In this document: one piece after another, positions 17,789-26,649 of the stretch
Position numbering within the stretch: the first letter of the stretch is position 1
How the letters are laid out: each line of letters begins with the position of its first letter
Origin: Arthrobacter rhizophilus
GTDB lineage: Bacteria > Actinomycetota > Actinomycetes > Actinomycetales > Micrococcaceae
DNA length: 64,000 nucleotides
Direction: 5' to 3'
Assembly: GCF_026241105.1 (NCBI RefSeq)
Contig: NZ_JAPFFT010000002.1
Location: 186,001-250,000 of the forward strand
The notes under the pieces: generated by a model
The model's database searches: none
Told to the model about the DNA's origin: nothing
What the model saw: the letters and a program-made list of their open reading frames with translations, nothing else
Made by a program: the position numbers and the translations under genes

Positions 17789-19015
17789 ATGCCAACGACG
17801 GCAAACCGCAACATTGAACTGGCCCGGCGCACACTTGCCGCCCGCCCCTCCGAGGTCCGGAAAGTGTTCCGCGCCGCCCAGCGCCCAGGAATGATTTCCT
17901 TCGCCAACGGCGCACCGTACCTTGGGGCACTGGATTTCGAGCAGCTCGCCGAAAGCAGCCAGCGCATCCTGCGCGAGAGCGGCAGCATTGCCCTGCAGTA
18001 CGGAGCAGGCCAGGGAACGCTTGAACTGCGCCAACACATTTGCCGGCTCATGGCACTCGAAGGCATCCGTGCCGCCCCCGAGGACGTCATCGTCACCTGC
18101 GGCAGCCAGCAGGCCCTCGACCTCGCCTCGAAAGTGCTCATCAATCCCGGCGACGTGGTCTTCGCCGAGGCCCCCTCCTACGCCGGCGGCATGGCCGTGT
18201 TCACCGGCCTAGAAGCGGAAATCGTCCACGTCCCCACCGACGAGAACGGCCTGATCCCGGAGGAACTCGAGGCCAGGATCGCCAAGGTCCGGGCCGCCGG
18301 GAAGACCGCCAAGGCCCTTTACACGATCCCCAACTTCCACAACCCAGGCGGCATGAACCTCTCCCCGGAGCGCCGCGCCCTGGTGGGACAGCTCTGCACC
18401 GAAAACGGCCTGCTGATCTTCGAGGACAATCCGTACGGACTGCTTGGATTCGAAGGCCAGACAATGCGCGCCATCCAGCCTGACTTCCAGGACATCACCC
18501 TGTACTTCGGGTCTTTTTCCAAGATGTTCGCGCCCGGGCTTCGCATCGGCTGGGTCGTGGCTCCGGAGCGGCTTCGCGAGCACTTGGTCAACGCGAACGA
18601 GACTACAGTGCTGAATCCTTCGGTTCTTTCCCAGATGATCCTCACCGAGTATCTGGACACTCCTGGGTGGAAGAGCACGTTGGAGGAATACCGTGCCTTG
18701 TACGCCGCAAAGTGCGACGTCCTGGTGGATGCCCTCAGCCAAAACATGCCGGCCGGGACTACCTGGACCCGGCCGGAGGGCGGCTTCTATCTCTGGGTCA
18801 CCGTCCCGGAAGGAATCGACACCGATGCGCTTGTTTATGAGTGCATCGAGCGCGGCGTTGTTTATGTTCCCGGAACAGCCTTCTTCACCGATGGGTCCGG
18901 GCACGACAAGCTTCGCTTCTCGTTCTGCCTTCCCACCCATGAGGAGATCCGCAAAGGGGCCGCAATCGTCGGCGAAGTCTTCAGCCAAGCCCTCACAGGA
19001 ACGGGAGCACGTTAA
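17789..19015 (+). CDS. PLP-dependent aminotransferase, class I/II (LysN/MocR-like fold type I)
   Basis: This 408-residue enzyme has FANGAPYLGALDFE near the N-terminus, VTCGSQQALDLASKVL for cofactor phosphate binding, YTIPNFHNPGGMNLSPERR, DNPYGLLGF and the PLP lysine in YFGSFSKMFAPGLRIGWV, with RFSFCLPTHEEIRKG at the end. The pattern is that of stand-alone aminotransferases related to 2-aminoadipate transaminase. Ribosome site AGGAAGG precedes the ATG. It shares an operon with the ThDP enzyme upstream and overlaps the hydrolase gene downstream by one base. Confidence 0.9.
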   Translation: MPTTANRNIELARRTLAARPSEVRKVFRAAQRPGMISFANGAPYLGALDFEQLAESSQRILRESGSIALQYGAGQGTLELRQHICRLMALEGIRAAPEDVIVTCGSQQALDLASKVLINPGDVVFAEAPSYAGGMAVFTGLEAEIVHVPTDENGLIPEELEARIAKVRAAGKTAKALYTIPNFHNPGGMNLSPERRALVGQLCTENGLLIFEDNPYGLLGFEGQTMRAIQPDFQDITLYFGSFSKMFAPGLRIGWVVAPERLREHLVNANETTVLNPSVLSQMILTEYLDTPGWKSTLEEYRALYAAKCDVLVDALSQNMPAGTTWTRPEGGFYLWVTVPEGIDTDALVYECIERGVVYVPGTAFFTDGSGHDKLRFSFCLPTHEEIRKGAAIVGEVFSQALTGTGAR

Positions 19016-20190
19016 TGAGCACGCAGGACATCGCGCAGGCCAAGGAAGTTGCCAGGGCCGAGCTTGACCGAAAACTTGAGCGCATCCTGGACTTCAGCCA
19101 TAAACTCCACCAGAACCCCGAGCCGGGCTGGGAAGAGGTCAAAGCCTCGGCATGGATCTCGGAGGAACTGCGCGCCGTTCCGGGCGCCCGCGTGACCCAC
19201 GGCCTTGGGGAGCTTCCAACGGCGGTGCGCGCCGAGCTCGGCCATGGTCCCCTGGTTCTGACCATTTGCGCCGAATACGATGCCCTGCCCGGGGTTGGCC
19301 ACGCCTGCGGCCACAATGTCATTGCCTCCGCGGCCCTTGGCGCTTTCACAGCCTTGGCTCCGCTGGTTGACCAGTTGGATGCCACCGTTCGGTTGCTGGG
19401 AACACCTGCCGAGGAAAACGGTGGCGGCAAGATTGTCATGCTCGAGCAGGGCGACTTTGACGGCACGCACGCCGCGATGATGGTTCACCCCGGTGACGTC
19501 GACAATGCCAGCATGCGGCCCTTCGCCTGCACCGGAGTCAAAGTCCGCTATCAGGGCCGCAGTGCCCACGCCTCGGCACGGCCCTTCGAGGGGATCAACG
19601 CCCTGGATGCTATGACCATCGCATTGACATCCATCGGCCTGGCGCGCCAACAGTTCCGCGAAGGCCAGCAAATCCACGGTTTCGTGGAAGGGGCAGGCAC
19701 GGCACCGAACGTCATCCCGGAAAGTGCCAGCGGCACCTGGATGGCGCGCGCCCATGACGTTGACTCCCTCAACGAGGTCATGGCCGTGCTGCGGCGCTGC
19801 TTCGACGCCGGCGCGGTAGCAACCGGAGCAACGCTTCACTTCGAGGAAGTGGGCAAGGCCTATCTCGAAATGCGCGATGACGACTCCATGCGCGATCTCT
19901 TCATGGCGAACTCAGCCGCGCTGGGCCGGGAACTTGAACCCGTCGGTCTCCGCGGCGGCTCAACGGACATGGCCAACGTCTCGCACTACTACCCGACCAT
20001 CCATCCGATGCTCAGCCTTGGCAAGGAGTGCCCTCCCATCCACAATGCAGCGTTCGCGGATGCGGCCGCTTCCGCTGCCGGGGACAAAGCAGTACGGGAC
20101 GGGGCCTTGGCGATGGCAATGACATGCATCGACCTTGCTTTGGATCCCCGGCAGCGTGAGCGCCTGATGACCCTCGGAGCAAAGAACTGA
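19015..20190 (+). CDS. M20 family amidohydrolase/peptidase (AbgB-like)
   Basis: The 391-residue metallo-amidohydrolase carries M20 metal-site motifs: AEYDALPGVGHACGHNVIA (His and Cys-Gly-His), GTPAEENGGGKIVM (the catalytic and metal-binding Glu pair) and MMVHPGD. A dimerisation-domain segment follows, with VRYQGRSAHASARPFEGINA. This is the subgroup of indole-3-acetyl-amino acid and p-aminobenzoyl-glutamate hydrolases, which cleave an amide from an amino acid. It starts within the stop of the aminotransferase gene (TAATG), so the two are coupled; release of an amino acid for transamination would be a natural division of labour. Confidence 0.9.
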   Translation: MSTQDIAQAKEVARAELDRKLERILDFSHKLHQNPEPGWEEVKASAWISEELRAVPGARVTHGLGELPTAVRAELGHGPLVLTICAEYDALPGVGHACGHNVIASAALGAFTALAPLVDQLDATVRLLGTPAEENGGGKIVMLEQGDFDGTHAAMMVHPGDVDNASMRPFACTGVKVRYQGRSAHASARPFEGINALDAMTIALTSIGLARQQFREGQQIHGFVEGAGTAPNVIPESASGTWMARAHDVDSLNEVMAVLRRCFDAGAVATGATLHFEEVGKAYLEMRDDDSMRDLFMANSAALGRELEPVGLRGGSTDMANVSHYYPTIHPMLSLGKECPPIHNAAFADAAASAAGDKAVRDGALAMAMTCIDLALDPRQRERLMTLGAKN

Positions 20191-20210
20191 CTTCGGCACC
20201 CTCACGGGCG

Positions 20211-21116
20211 TCATTGCCGCTCCGGCGGAATGGCAATGGCGCCCTGTTGTTCAAGGAAGCCCGAGAGCCGTCTGGCTAGCGCGGTAATGGTAGTGGCCGC
20301 GTAGTGGCGGGGGTCCCAAGCTACATGAAGGGGGACACCAATCACCCTTCCGCCATCTTCAACAACCTCCAGTGCGTAAGTTCCGTAGCGGGCGATGTCC
20401 GTCGCGAGTCCGATGCCCTGGCCCGCAGCAGCCAACGCCTGGATCGTATGCCCGTAATCGCACTCATGGTGCTCTCCCAAGGCGAGCCCTTCACGGCCCA
20501 TGGCCAGATCGAGCTCCACCCGGCTGACACTCGCGGTGGTCGGGAGGATGAGTCTTTCGCGGCTCAATTCCCGCAGCGATATCGACTCTCGTCCCTGCAT
20601 AGCCCACTCGTGACTCTGCCGAACATGCGCCTTGAGGGCCACGGTGCCCAACTTATGCCGTGTCAGAGCGGCCTGCGGTGGGGCGGGCGAGACCATGAAA
20701 TCCACCCCCGCCCTGAGAACCTCGTGGATCCTGAAATGCGGGGCTTCGTGTGTCAGGAGCACAGGGTCCTCAGTATTCATGGTCGCGATGAACGGTGCCA
20801 GAAACCCGGTGATCGACGCCGTGGTGGCGGCGACCACCAGGGATTCGACGCGCCCCGTGGACAGGTTCCCGACGGCGGCCTCCACACGCCGCGCTTGCGC
20901 CAGAAGGTCCCTTCCCAGGTTCGCAAATGCCGACCCTGCGGCGGTCAGCATCAAGCGGTTGCCCTTTGCCTCGAACAGCGAGAGGTTGAGTTCCTTTTCA
21001 AGGACCCGCAGCTGCCGGCTCAATGCCGGTTGCGCGATATGGAGGGTCGCAGCCGCAGCCGTGACAGTTCCTTCATCCACAACGGCAAGGAACGCCTGAA
21101 GTCTTCCAAAATGCAT
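20211..21116 (-). CDS. LysR-type transcriptional regulator
   Basis: A 301-residue LysR protein. The helix-turn-helix is at the N-terminus: MHFGRLQAFLAVVDEGTVTA, then HIAQPALSRQLRVLEKELNL. The effector domain follows from about residue 90 with VVAATTASITGFLAPFIATM. Its closest fit is the CynR/CatM-like short LysR group. It is convergent with the M20 gene and diverges from the first YtcJ-type amidohydrolase gene (114 bases between starts), so that amidohydrolase pair is its most likely target. Confidence 0.93.
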   Translation of the reverse strand: MHFGRLQAFLAVVDEGTVTAAAATLHIAQPALSRQLRVLEKELNLSLFEAKGNRLMLTAAGSAFANLGRDLLAQARRVEAAVGNLSTGRVESLVVAATTASITGFLAPFIATMNTEDPVLLTHEAPHFRIHEVLRAGVDFMVSPAPPQAALTRHKLGTVALKAHVRQSHEWAMQGRESISLRELSRERLILPTTASVSRVELDLAMGREGLALGEHHECDYGHTIQALAAAGQGIGLATDIARYGTYALEVVEDGGRVIGVPLHVAWDPRHYAATTITALARRLSGFLEQQGAIAIPPERQ

Positions 21117-21229
21117 GAACCATTATGCCCACACGATATGGACAAATGCCAAAAAAAGTATTGGCGGTTATGGACTCGGCGACCTTACTCTCAGAAGAAG
21201 CCACCACTCGCCTGCAAGGAAAGAAACCC

Positions 21230-22888
21230 ATGATTCTTGATGCAATCTTCCACAACGGCCGCATCCACACCATGGATCGGGACCGCCCGACCGCCACGAG
21301 TCTCGGGATGATCAATGGTCGCATCGCGGGACTCGACGGCGAACTGGACGGACTGTCAGCGCGGCGGACCGTGAACCTTGGCGGCGCGACCGTGGTACCC
21401 GGCTTCAACGATGCCCATCATCATCTGAGCATGCGCGGTCAGCGGCTTCGCGCCCTGGACCTCATGGACGGACAAGTCGGTACCCTCGACGAACTCTACG
21501 AAGCTGTCCGGACGTTCGCCGCGGAATTGCCTGACGGCGCCTGGGTCCGCGGATCCGGTTACGACCAAAACAAGATCGGCAGCCATCCCACCGCAGAGGA
21601 CCTGGACCGAGTCTCCGGCGGCCGGCCGGTATTCCTCGAGCACGTCTCCGGCCACATGGGCGTGGCAAACACTGCCGCGTTTGAGCGGGCAGGGTTCAGC
21701 GGGCGACAGGGCGTGCCCGACGTCGATGGCGGCCATGTCCCCCGCGATTCCGCCGGCGCGGCGCACGGTCTGCTGCAGGAACGGGCCATGAGCCTGGTGA
21801 CCGACGCATTCCGGCCCCTGGACCTCGAAGAAATCATCAAGAACATCGCCGAAGCCTCCCGGGTGGGCCTCTCGGAAGGCCTGACAAGCGCCACCGAACC
21901 AGGCATCGGCACCATCGCGGGAATCGGCAACAGCCCCCTGGATCTGCATGCTTTCCAGCTGGCCCGCGAAACGGGGGCCCTGGGCCTCCGAATGACGCTC
22001 ATGCCTTACATCACCGCCCTGCACGATGTGGATTCGGGAAATGGCAATACCCTGGGCCGCGGACTGGATCTCGGACTCCGCAGCGGTTTCGGGGACGAGT
22101 GGCTCAGGATCGGTCCCGTCAAGATCCTCGCGGATGGCTCGCTGATTGGCCGCTCGGCCGCGATGCACGATTGCTACCATGGCGAGGACCATAACAAGGG
22201 CTTCATGCAATACGAAGCCGGCGAACTGGAAACCCTGTTGCTCGGCGCCCACCGCAACGGCTGGCAGCTTGCCCTGCACGCGATCGGAGACGCAGCCGTC
22301 GACCACGCCCTGGACCTTTTCGAAACGGCCCAGCGTGACTGCCCTCGGGAGGATCCCCGTTTCCGAATCGAACACTTCGCCGTGGCGTCTGATCAGCAAA
22401 TTTCACGGGCTGCCGGGCTGGGCGTCATCGCTGTCCCCCAGGGCCGGTTCATCACCGAGCTCGGTGACGGCATGATCGCTGCACTTGGTGAGGAGCGCTC
22501 CGCACACCTTTACCGGATGCGCAGTTTGCTGAACGCCGGGATGGTCCTGCCTGGCAGTACGGATTCCCCGGTGGTGGACGGGTCCCCTCTGAAGAACATC
22601 CACGACATGGTCAACCGTCGGACAGCCAACGGCCAGCTCGTGGCCCCGCAGGAGGCTCTGACCGTGGAACAGGCTGTGTACGCGAGCACGGTGGGTTCGG
22701 CCTACGCCGTGCGCGAGGAGCACCTCAAGGGCTCGCTCTCGCGCGGCAAGCTCGCGGATTTCGTGGTGCTCTCGGACGATTTGTTCACTGTCCCGCCGGA
22801 GAACATCGCGGAAATCACAGTAGGCGCCACGGTAGTGGGCGGGGAAGTAGCGTTCGACGCCGGCGTTCTCGCCGGCAGTAGCCGCTGA
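21230..22888 (+). CDS. YtcJ-type amidohydrolase 1
   Basis: A 552-residue amidohydrolase of the YtcJ/NfdA group. It shows VPGFNDAHHHLSMRGQRL (metal His pair), GSGYDQNKIGSHPT, the catalytic-core segment RIGPVKILADGSLIGRSAAM (carbamylated-Lys position), HAIGDAAVDHALDLF and GSTDSPVVDGSPLKNI (metal Asp). These enzymes hydrolyse amides, cyclic imides or formamides. The frame is open to 21125, but ATG 21230 has AAGGAAAG upstream and begins the conserved N-terminal strand (MILDAIFHNGRIHTMD). The next gene starts two bases after its stop. Confidence 0.9.
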   Translation: MILDAIFHNGRIHTMDRDRPTATSLGMINGRIAGLDGELDGLSARRTVNLGGATVVPGFNDAHHHLSMRGQRLRALDLMDGQVGTLDELYEAVRTFAAELPDGAWVRGSGYDQNKIGSHPTAEDLDRVSGGRPVFLEHVSGHMGVANTAAFERAGFSGRQGVPDVDGGHVPRDSAGAAHGLLQERAMSLVTDAFRPLDLEEIIKNIAEASRVGLSEGLTSATEPGIGTIAGIGNSPLDLHAFQLARETGALGLRMTLMPYITALHDVDSGNGNTLGRGLDLGLRSGFGDEWLRIGPVKILADGSLIGRSAAMHDCYHGEDHNKGFMQYEAGELETLLLGAHRNGWQLALHAIGDAAVDHALDLFETAQRDCPREDPRFRIEHFAVASDQQISRAAGLGVIAVPQGRFITELGDGMIAALGEERSAHLYRMRSLLNAGMVLPGSTDSPVVDGSPLKNIHDMVNRRTANGQLVAPQEALTVEQAVYASTVGSAYAVREEHLKGSLSRGKLADFVVLSDDLFTVPPENIAEITVGATVVGGEVAFDAGVLAGSSR

Positions 22889-22890
22889 CC

Positions 22891-24492
22891 GTGGCGCCCG
22901 AAACCCCGGGGCGCGCTCCGGTTCTCTACGCAAACACCCGGTTCCGCACTTTGGACCCGTCATATCCCACGGCGGAGGCCCTCCTCGTCGAGGAAGGCCG
23001 GATTGTCGCCTTGGGCGACTACCCCAGCCTATCCGCCCACGCCCCCGCCGGGACCCGAACCGCCGACCTGGACGGACTCACCGTTCTCCCCGGCCTCACA
23101 GACTCGCACATTCACACGGCCAGCCTAGGCCGCGCCCTGGACGAAGTAGACCTTCGGGGCACCCTCACCGCGGACGAAGCCCTGGCCAGGGTCGCCGGCT
23201 TCTCCGCCGGACTTGAGCCCGGCCGCTGGGTGTTCGGCGGCTGGTGGGATTTCAACAAATGGAAGGTCCCGGTGCAACCGGACCTCCGCGGCCTGGATGC
23301 CGTATGCCCCAACAACCCCGTGGCCCTCACGAGTGCCGACGGACACACCATGTGGGCCAACAGCCTTGCTCTCGCCGCGGTCGGTATCGAGGCCACCACA
23401 CCGGACCCCGCCGGCGGGGAAATCGTGCGCTTCAGCGACGGCCGTCCCAGAGGAATCCTTCGCGAGGCAGCTCTGTTTCCCCTACGGGAGCTCGCCAACT
23501 CCCCACTCTCCGGCGACCTGCCCGGCCAGTTGCAGGCCGTTCAGGAACGGCTCCTGTCCGTGGGCATCACCTCGATCCACGACATCGACGGCGCCGACTG
23601 CCTTGAGGGATACCGGCGGCTCCGCACGGAAGGACACCTGGCCCTCCGCGTCCACAAGCTGCTCTCAATCGCGGAGCTGGACGCTGCGATCGAAGCCGGC
23701 ACAAGAACCGGCGACGGCGACGAATGGATCCGCACCGGAGCCGTGAAAATCTTCTCCGACGGCGCCATCGGCTCCCACACCTGCCACATGAGCGAACCCT
23801 TCCCAGGCGAAGACGGCAACTACGGCATCGCCGTCACGGAGTACGCAGAACTAATAGATCTCGCGGGCCGGGCAGCCGCAGCAGGCATAGCCGTCGCCAG
23901 CCACGCGATCGGTGACCAGGCCAACCACAATGTGCTCCGCGCCTACCAGGAAATCAAGGAAGTGAGCCAGCGGCACAACCTGCGGCACCGGATCGAACAC
24001 GCCCAATTCCTGCAACCCCAGGACATCGCGATGATGGCACGCCTAGGCGCGGTCGCGTCAATGCAGCCGACACACTGCACCAGCGACCTGCCTCTCATGC
24101 GCCTGATCGAGGGGCGGAACCTCGCCGCCTACGCCTGGCGGAGCATGCTCGATGCCGGCGTTCCCTTGGCCTTCGGCTCGGATGCCCCGGTAGAGGAACC
24201 CGACCCCTTTGCCGGAATCCATGCGGCCATTACACGGCAGGGCTCCTCCGGAGAGCCCGCCGGAGGCTGGATGCCCAGCGAGAGGATCAGCGCCGCCGAG
24301 GCGGTGCGGGCTTACACCACCGGCGCGGCCTACGCCTCCGGTGAGGAACACGTGAAAGGACGCTTGTCCCCCGGCATGCTGGCGGACTTTATCGCCGTCG
24401 ACGTCGATCCCTTCACGGCCCCGGCGGACGAGATCCTGGAGACCACGGTCCACAGCGCCGTTGTGGATGGTGTGTTTCGTTATCGTCGGTGA
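22891..24492 (+). CDS. YtcJ-type amidohydrolase 2
   Basis: This 533-residue paralogue starts at GTG 22891, two bases after the first amidohydrolase. It has LPGLTDSHIHTASLGRALDE, FGGWWDFNKWKVP, GAVKIFSDGAIGSHTCHM, SHAIGDQANHNVLRAYQEI and the metal Asp in FGSDAPVEEPDPFAGIHA. The two proteins share all metal-site motifs but differ widely elsewhere, so they probably act on different substrates or successive steps. The C-terminal VVDGVFRYRR is complete, although an IS110-type remnant begins immediately after it. Confidence 0.9.
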   Translation: MAPETPGRAPVLYANTRFRTLDPSYPTAEALLVEEGRIVALGDYPSLSAHAPAGTRTADLDGLTVLPGLTDSHIHTASLGRALDEVDLRGTLTADEALARVAGFSAGLEPGRWVFGGWWDFNKWKVPVQPDLRGLDAVCPNNPVALTSADGHTMWANSLALAAVGIEATTPDPAGGEIVRFSDGRPRGILREAALFPLRELANSPLSGDLPGQLQAVQERLLSVGITSIHDIDGADCLEGYRRLRTEGHLALRVHKLLSIAELDAAIEAGTRTGDGDEWIRTGAVKIFSDGAIGSHTCHMSEPFPGEDGNYGIAVTEYAELIDLAGRAAAAGIAVASHAIGDQANHNVLRAYQEIKEVSQRHNLRHRIEHAQFLQPQDIAMMARLGAVASMQPTHCTSDLPLMRLIEGRNLAAYAWRSMLDAGVPLAFGSDAPVEEPDPFAGIHAAITRQGSSGEPAGGWMPSERISAAEAVRAYTTGAAYASGEEHVKGRLSPGMLADFIAVDVDPFTAPADEILETTVHSAVVDGVFRYRR

Positions 24493-25240
24493 GCCCCAGC
24501 CCGGTGTTGGCTCGGTGAACCGCCGCACCGGCGGCCGAGACCCGAGCTGTGTCGTCGAAGCGGACGGTGAGGCCGAGTGCGTTGGCTTGTTTGGTGATGC
24601 GGCGCATGACCTGGGTGGGTTCGCGTCGGGTGAAGTAGTCGGGTCCGAGTTCGTGGTAGTCGAGGTTGTTCACGAGCATGTGCCAGATCGCGGTGAGCAG
24701 AGAATGCTCGATCGCGATGATGGCTCGTTGTTTGCCTCGTCTGGCAGCGAGGCGGTACTAGTGATCGCGCAGGTAGGTGTTTTTGGTCCGGGCTGCGCCC
24801 ATCGCCGCGTTGCCCAGGGCAGCTCCGAGTGCTTTGTTGCCGTTTCGCCGGCCTCCTGGCTTTTTGATCCCGCCGGATTCGTGGCTTCCCGGGCATACTC
24901 CGGCCCACGAGGCCAGGTGCGCGCGTTGAGGGCGTTGCGGTCCGCCGTGCGCCGCGTATCCAGTCCCTTGCGGCCGGTTAGCAAGACGCGAAGAGCCGCA
25001 CGGAGCCCGTCGGCCCGCGGCACCGCCAGACGCTTCGCGTTCCTGTGCAGAACCTGCCGGACAGCTTCCAGCGCGTCAATCGGATCGGACTTGCCGACAC
25101 CGGCTCGGGCTTCCCGTCGCGGTGGTTTCACTTCAGGGACGGGGATCCTTGCCGTCTTCGTCCTATGGGTCAACCCGGCCCCGTAGGACGAAGTCCCCTC
25201 AATAGCGGCGAGCACGTTGCCGTCCGTGTTCCGCTTCATC
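24493..25240 (-). pseudogene. IS110-family transposase remnant
   Basis: On the minus strand the pieces are WMKRNTDGNVLAAIEGTSSY, GVGKSDPIDALEAVRQVL, RVLLTGRKGLDTRRTADRNA, then, in another frame, MGAARTKNTYLRDH-stop-YRLAARRGKQRAIIA, IEHSLLTAIWHMLVNNLDYH and TRREPTQVMRRITKQANALG. These are IS110 (DEDD-type) transposase features. The gene is broken by at least one frameshift and an in-frame TAG, and its N-terminal RuvC-like part is not recognisable. It abuts the end of the second amidohydrolase gene. Confidence 0.7.
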
Positions 25241-25525
25241 CAAGCGATGGCCCGACGAATGCCGGTTGCCGAAGTGGGGAACGATTCGGTAGCCGTGCAG
25301 GCGCACCCAACCCGCCGCCAGGGACAGGACCTGGTCGGTGAGGATCATTCCGGCATGGCAGCGTGCGAACGCGGCGGATCCCAGAACTTCTTTTCCTCCA
25401 CAGCCAGAGTCTGCCACCGCGGGCAGACAAACTGGGGCCCACCTCTGACTATTACATTGGCCTCGTGGAAAGGTAGCCCATACCGGCGCGGCATTGGGGC
25501 TACCCGGAGACGAAATGGGGAACCC

Positions 25526-25837
25526 GTGGATGTTGGCGAGCTTGTAGACCACCTCAATCGGCAGACGAATGGATGGCCGGACTCGGCATGGGGCGGCGAA
25601 GAAGGCGTTCTGGCCGTCTTGGCACAGCACCGACTACTCAAGACAATCGGTGGGGATCCCGTCATTTGGGCGCACGGCTCGCACACGGAAACCGAGGATG
25701 GCGGCGTTGTTGTCCAAGCGCTCCTGTTCACGGAAGCGTACGTCGTCACCGACGAGGCCGGCGGCCCCAAAGCCCAGGGCCTCCCTCGCGCAGGAAATAC
25801 CTCCTATGACTGGATTATAGCATTTATGCATAATTAG
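25526..25837 (+). CDS. Hypothetical protein, possibly partial
   Basis: A 103-codon frame with protein-like composition: VDVGELVDHLNRQTNGWPDS, AWGGEEGVLAVLAQHRLLKT, VVVQALLFTEAYVVTDEAGG. GTG 25526 is the first plausible start after a stretch without coding character; the same frame is open to 25217. No family recognised. It overlaps the tail of the opposite gene by four bases. It may be a surviving fragment of a larger gene cut by the IS110-type insertion. Confidence 0.35.
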   Translation: MDVGELVDHLNRQTNGWPDSAWGGEEGVLAVLAQHRLLKTIGGDPVIWAHGSHTETEDGGVVVQALLFTEAYVVTDEAGGPKAQGLPRAGNTSYDWIIAFMHN

Positions 25838-26562
25838 CGGTGGCGGAGATACCGCAAAGTAGGCGCTTTGGACTTACGTCTAGCAGAGACAAAGTAAATT
25901 GCGGCACAAATTAAAGTCACTGCCACTCCAGGGGCCTGCCAGTCATGCGGAGCGAATACATTAGTCCCAGATATCACCACAAACATAAATCCAGAAACGA
26001 ACTGCACAAGTCGCCAAAAATCTCGCCGTTTTTCAGCAATCTCGACAGTCTCGGTGTCGTGGCCAGCTACTCTTGCGGACAGTGTGGGCGTCTCTACGTC
26101 ACCATCAGTAACAAACTGAACTTCAAACCATTCATTCTTGTTGAGCAACGATGGAGTGAATGTGGCAGTGTTGCCGTCTTGGGTGATGTCCGCTGTCACG
26201 CCAATTCCCAGGCGGTCGTGCAGAGCCGCGCCGATGAGTTTGCTTCGTTTGAAGGACACCCGAATCGGTCCATCGAAGTGGTGCGCCGTAATTTCAGCTT
26301 TTCCGCGGTTTCCCAGTCGGATAACTGAGAGCTGCGGATACTGGGCTTCAACGCCATCGCCATGAGTTATCTTGATTGGCAACCCCGCAGCACTCCTGCT
26401 GAGGATTGGCGTTTGATCCATCAGCTGCCAGCCGAACCGCTTCGGCCTGCGTGACAGCCAGTAGAAGATGAAACCGGTCAAGACTCCTAGGACACCAACT
26501 ACCAGGCCGGCAAACCCAATCCAACCCGCGTTGGCGTCAAACCATGACAACTGATGCTCCAT
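25834..26562 (-). CDS. Hypothetical membrane protein, 242 residues
   Basis: The protein begins MEHQLSWFDANAGWIGFAGL with a membrane segment at about residues 15-36. Then comes a basic stretch (SRRPKRFGWQ), a beta-rich domain at about 50-180 (PQLSVIRLGNRGKAEITAHH, IRVSFKRSKLIGAALHDRLG), and a C-terminal hairpin of two membrane spans around 190-230. The layout suggests a membrane-anchored beta-sandwich sensor or adaptor, but the family is not recognised. Codon use is clearly more AT-rich than in the catabolic genes, a sign of transfer. It diverges from the next gene. Confidence 0.65.
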   Translation of the reverse strand: MEHQLSWFDANAGWIGFAGLVVGVLGVLTGFIFYWLSRRPKRFGWQLMDQTPILSRSAAGLPIKITHGDGVEAQYPQLSVIRLGNRGKAEITAHHFDGPIRVSFKRSKLIGAALHDRLGIGVTADITQDGNTATFTPSLLNKNEWFEVQFVTDGDVETPTLSARVAGHDTETVEIAEKRRDFWRLVQFVSGFMFVVISGTNVFAPHDWQAPGVAVTLICAAIYFVSARRKSKAPTLRYLRHR

Positions 26563-26649
26563 GCGCTGAGCCTACTGGAGCAAGCAGACGATCCCTTGTA
26601 ACAAATGGCAGCATCGAACCTGTCAGCCCCATCCCCTATAGTCCTCCTC

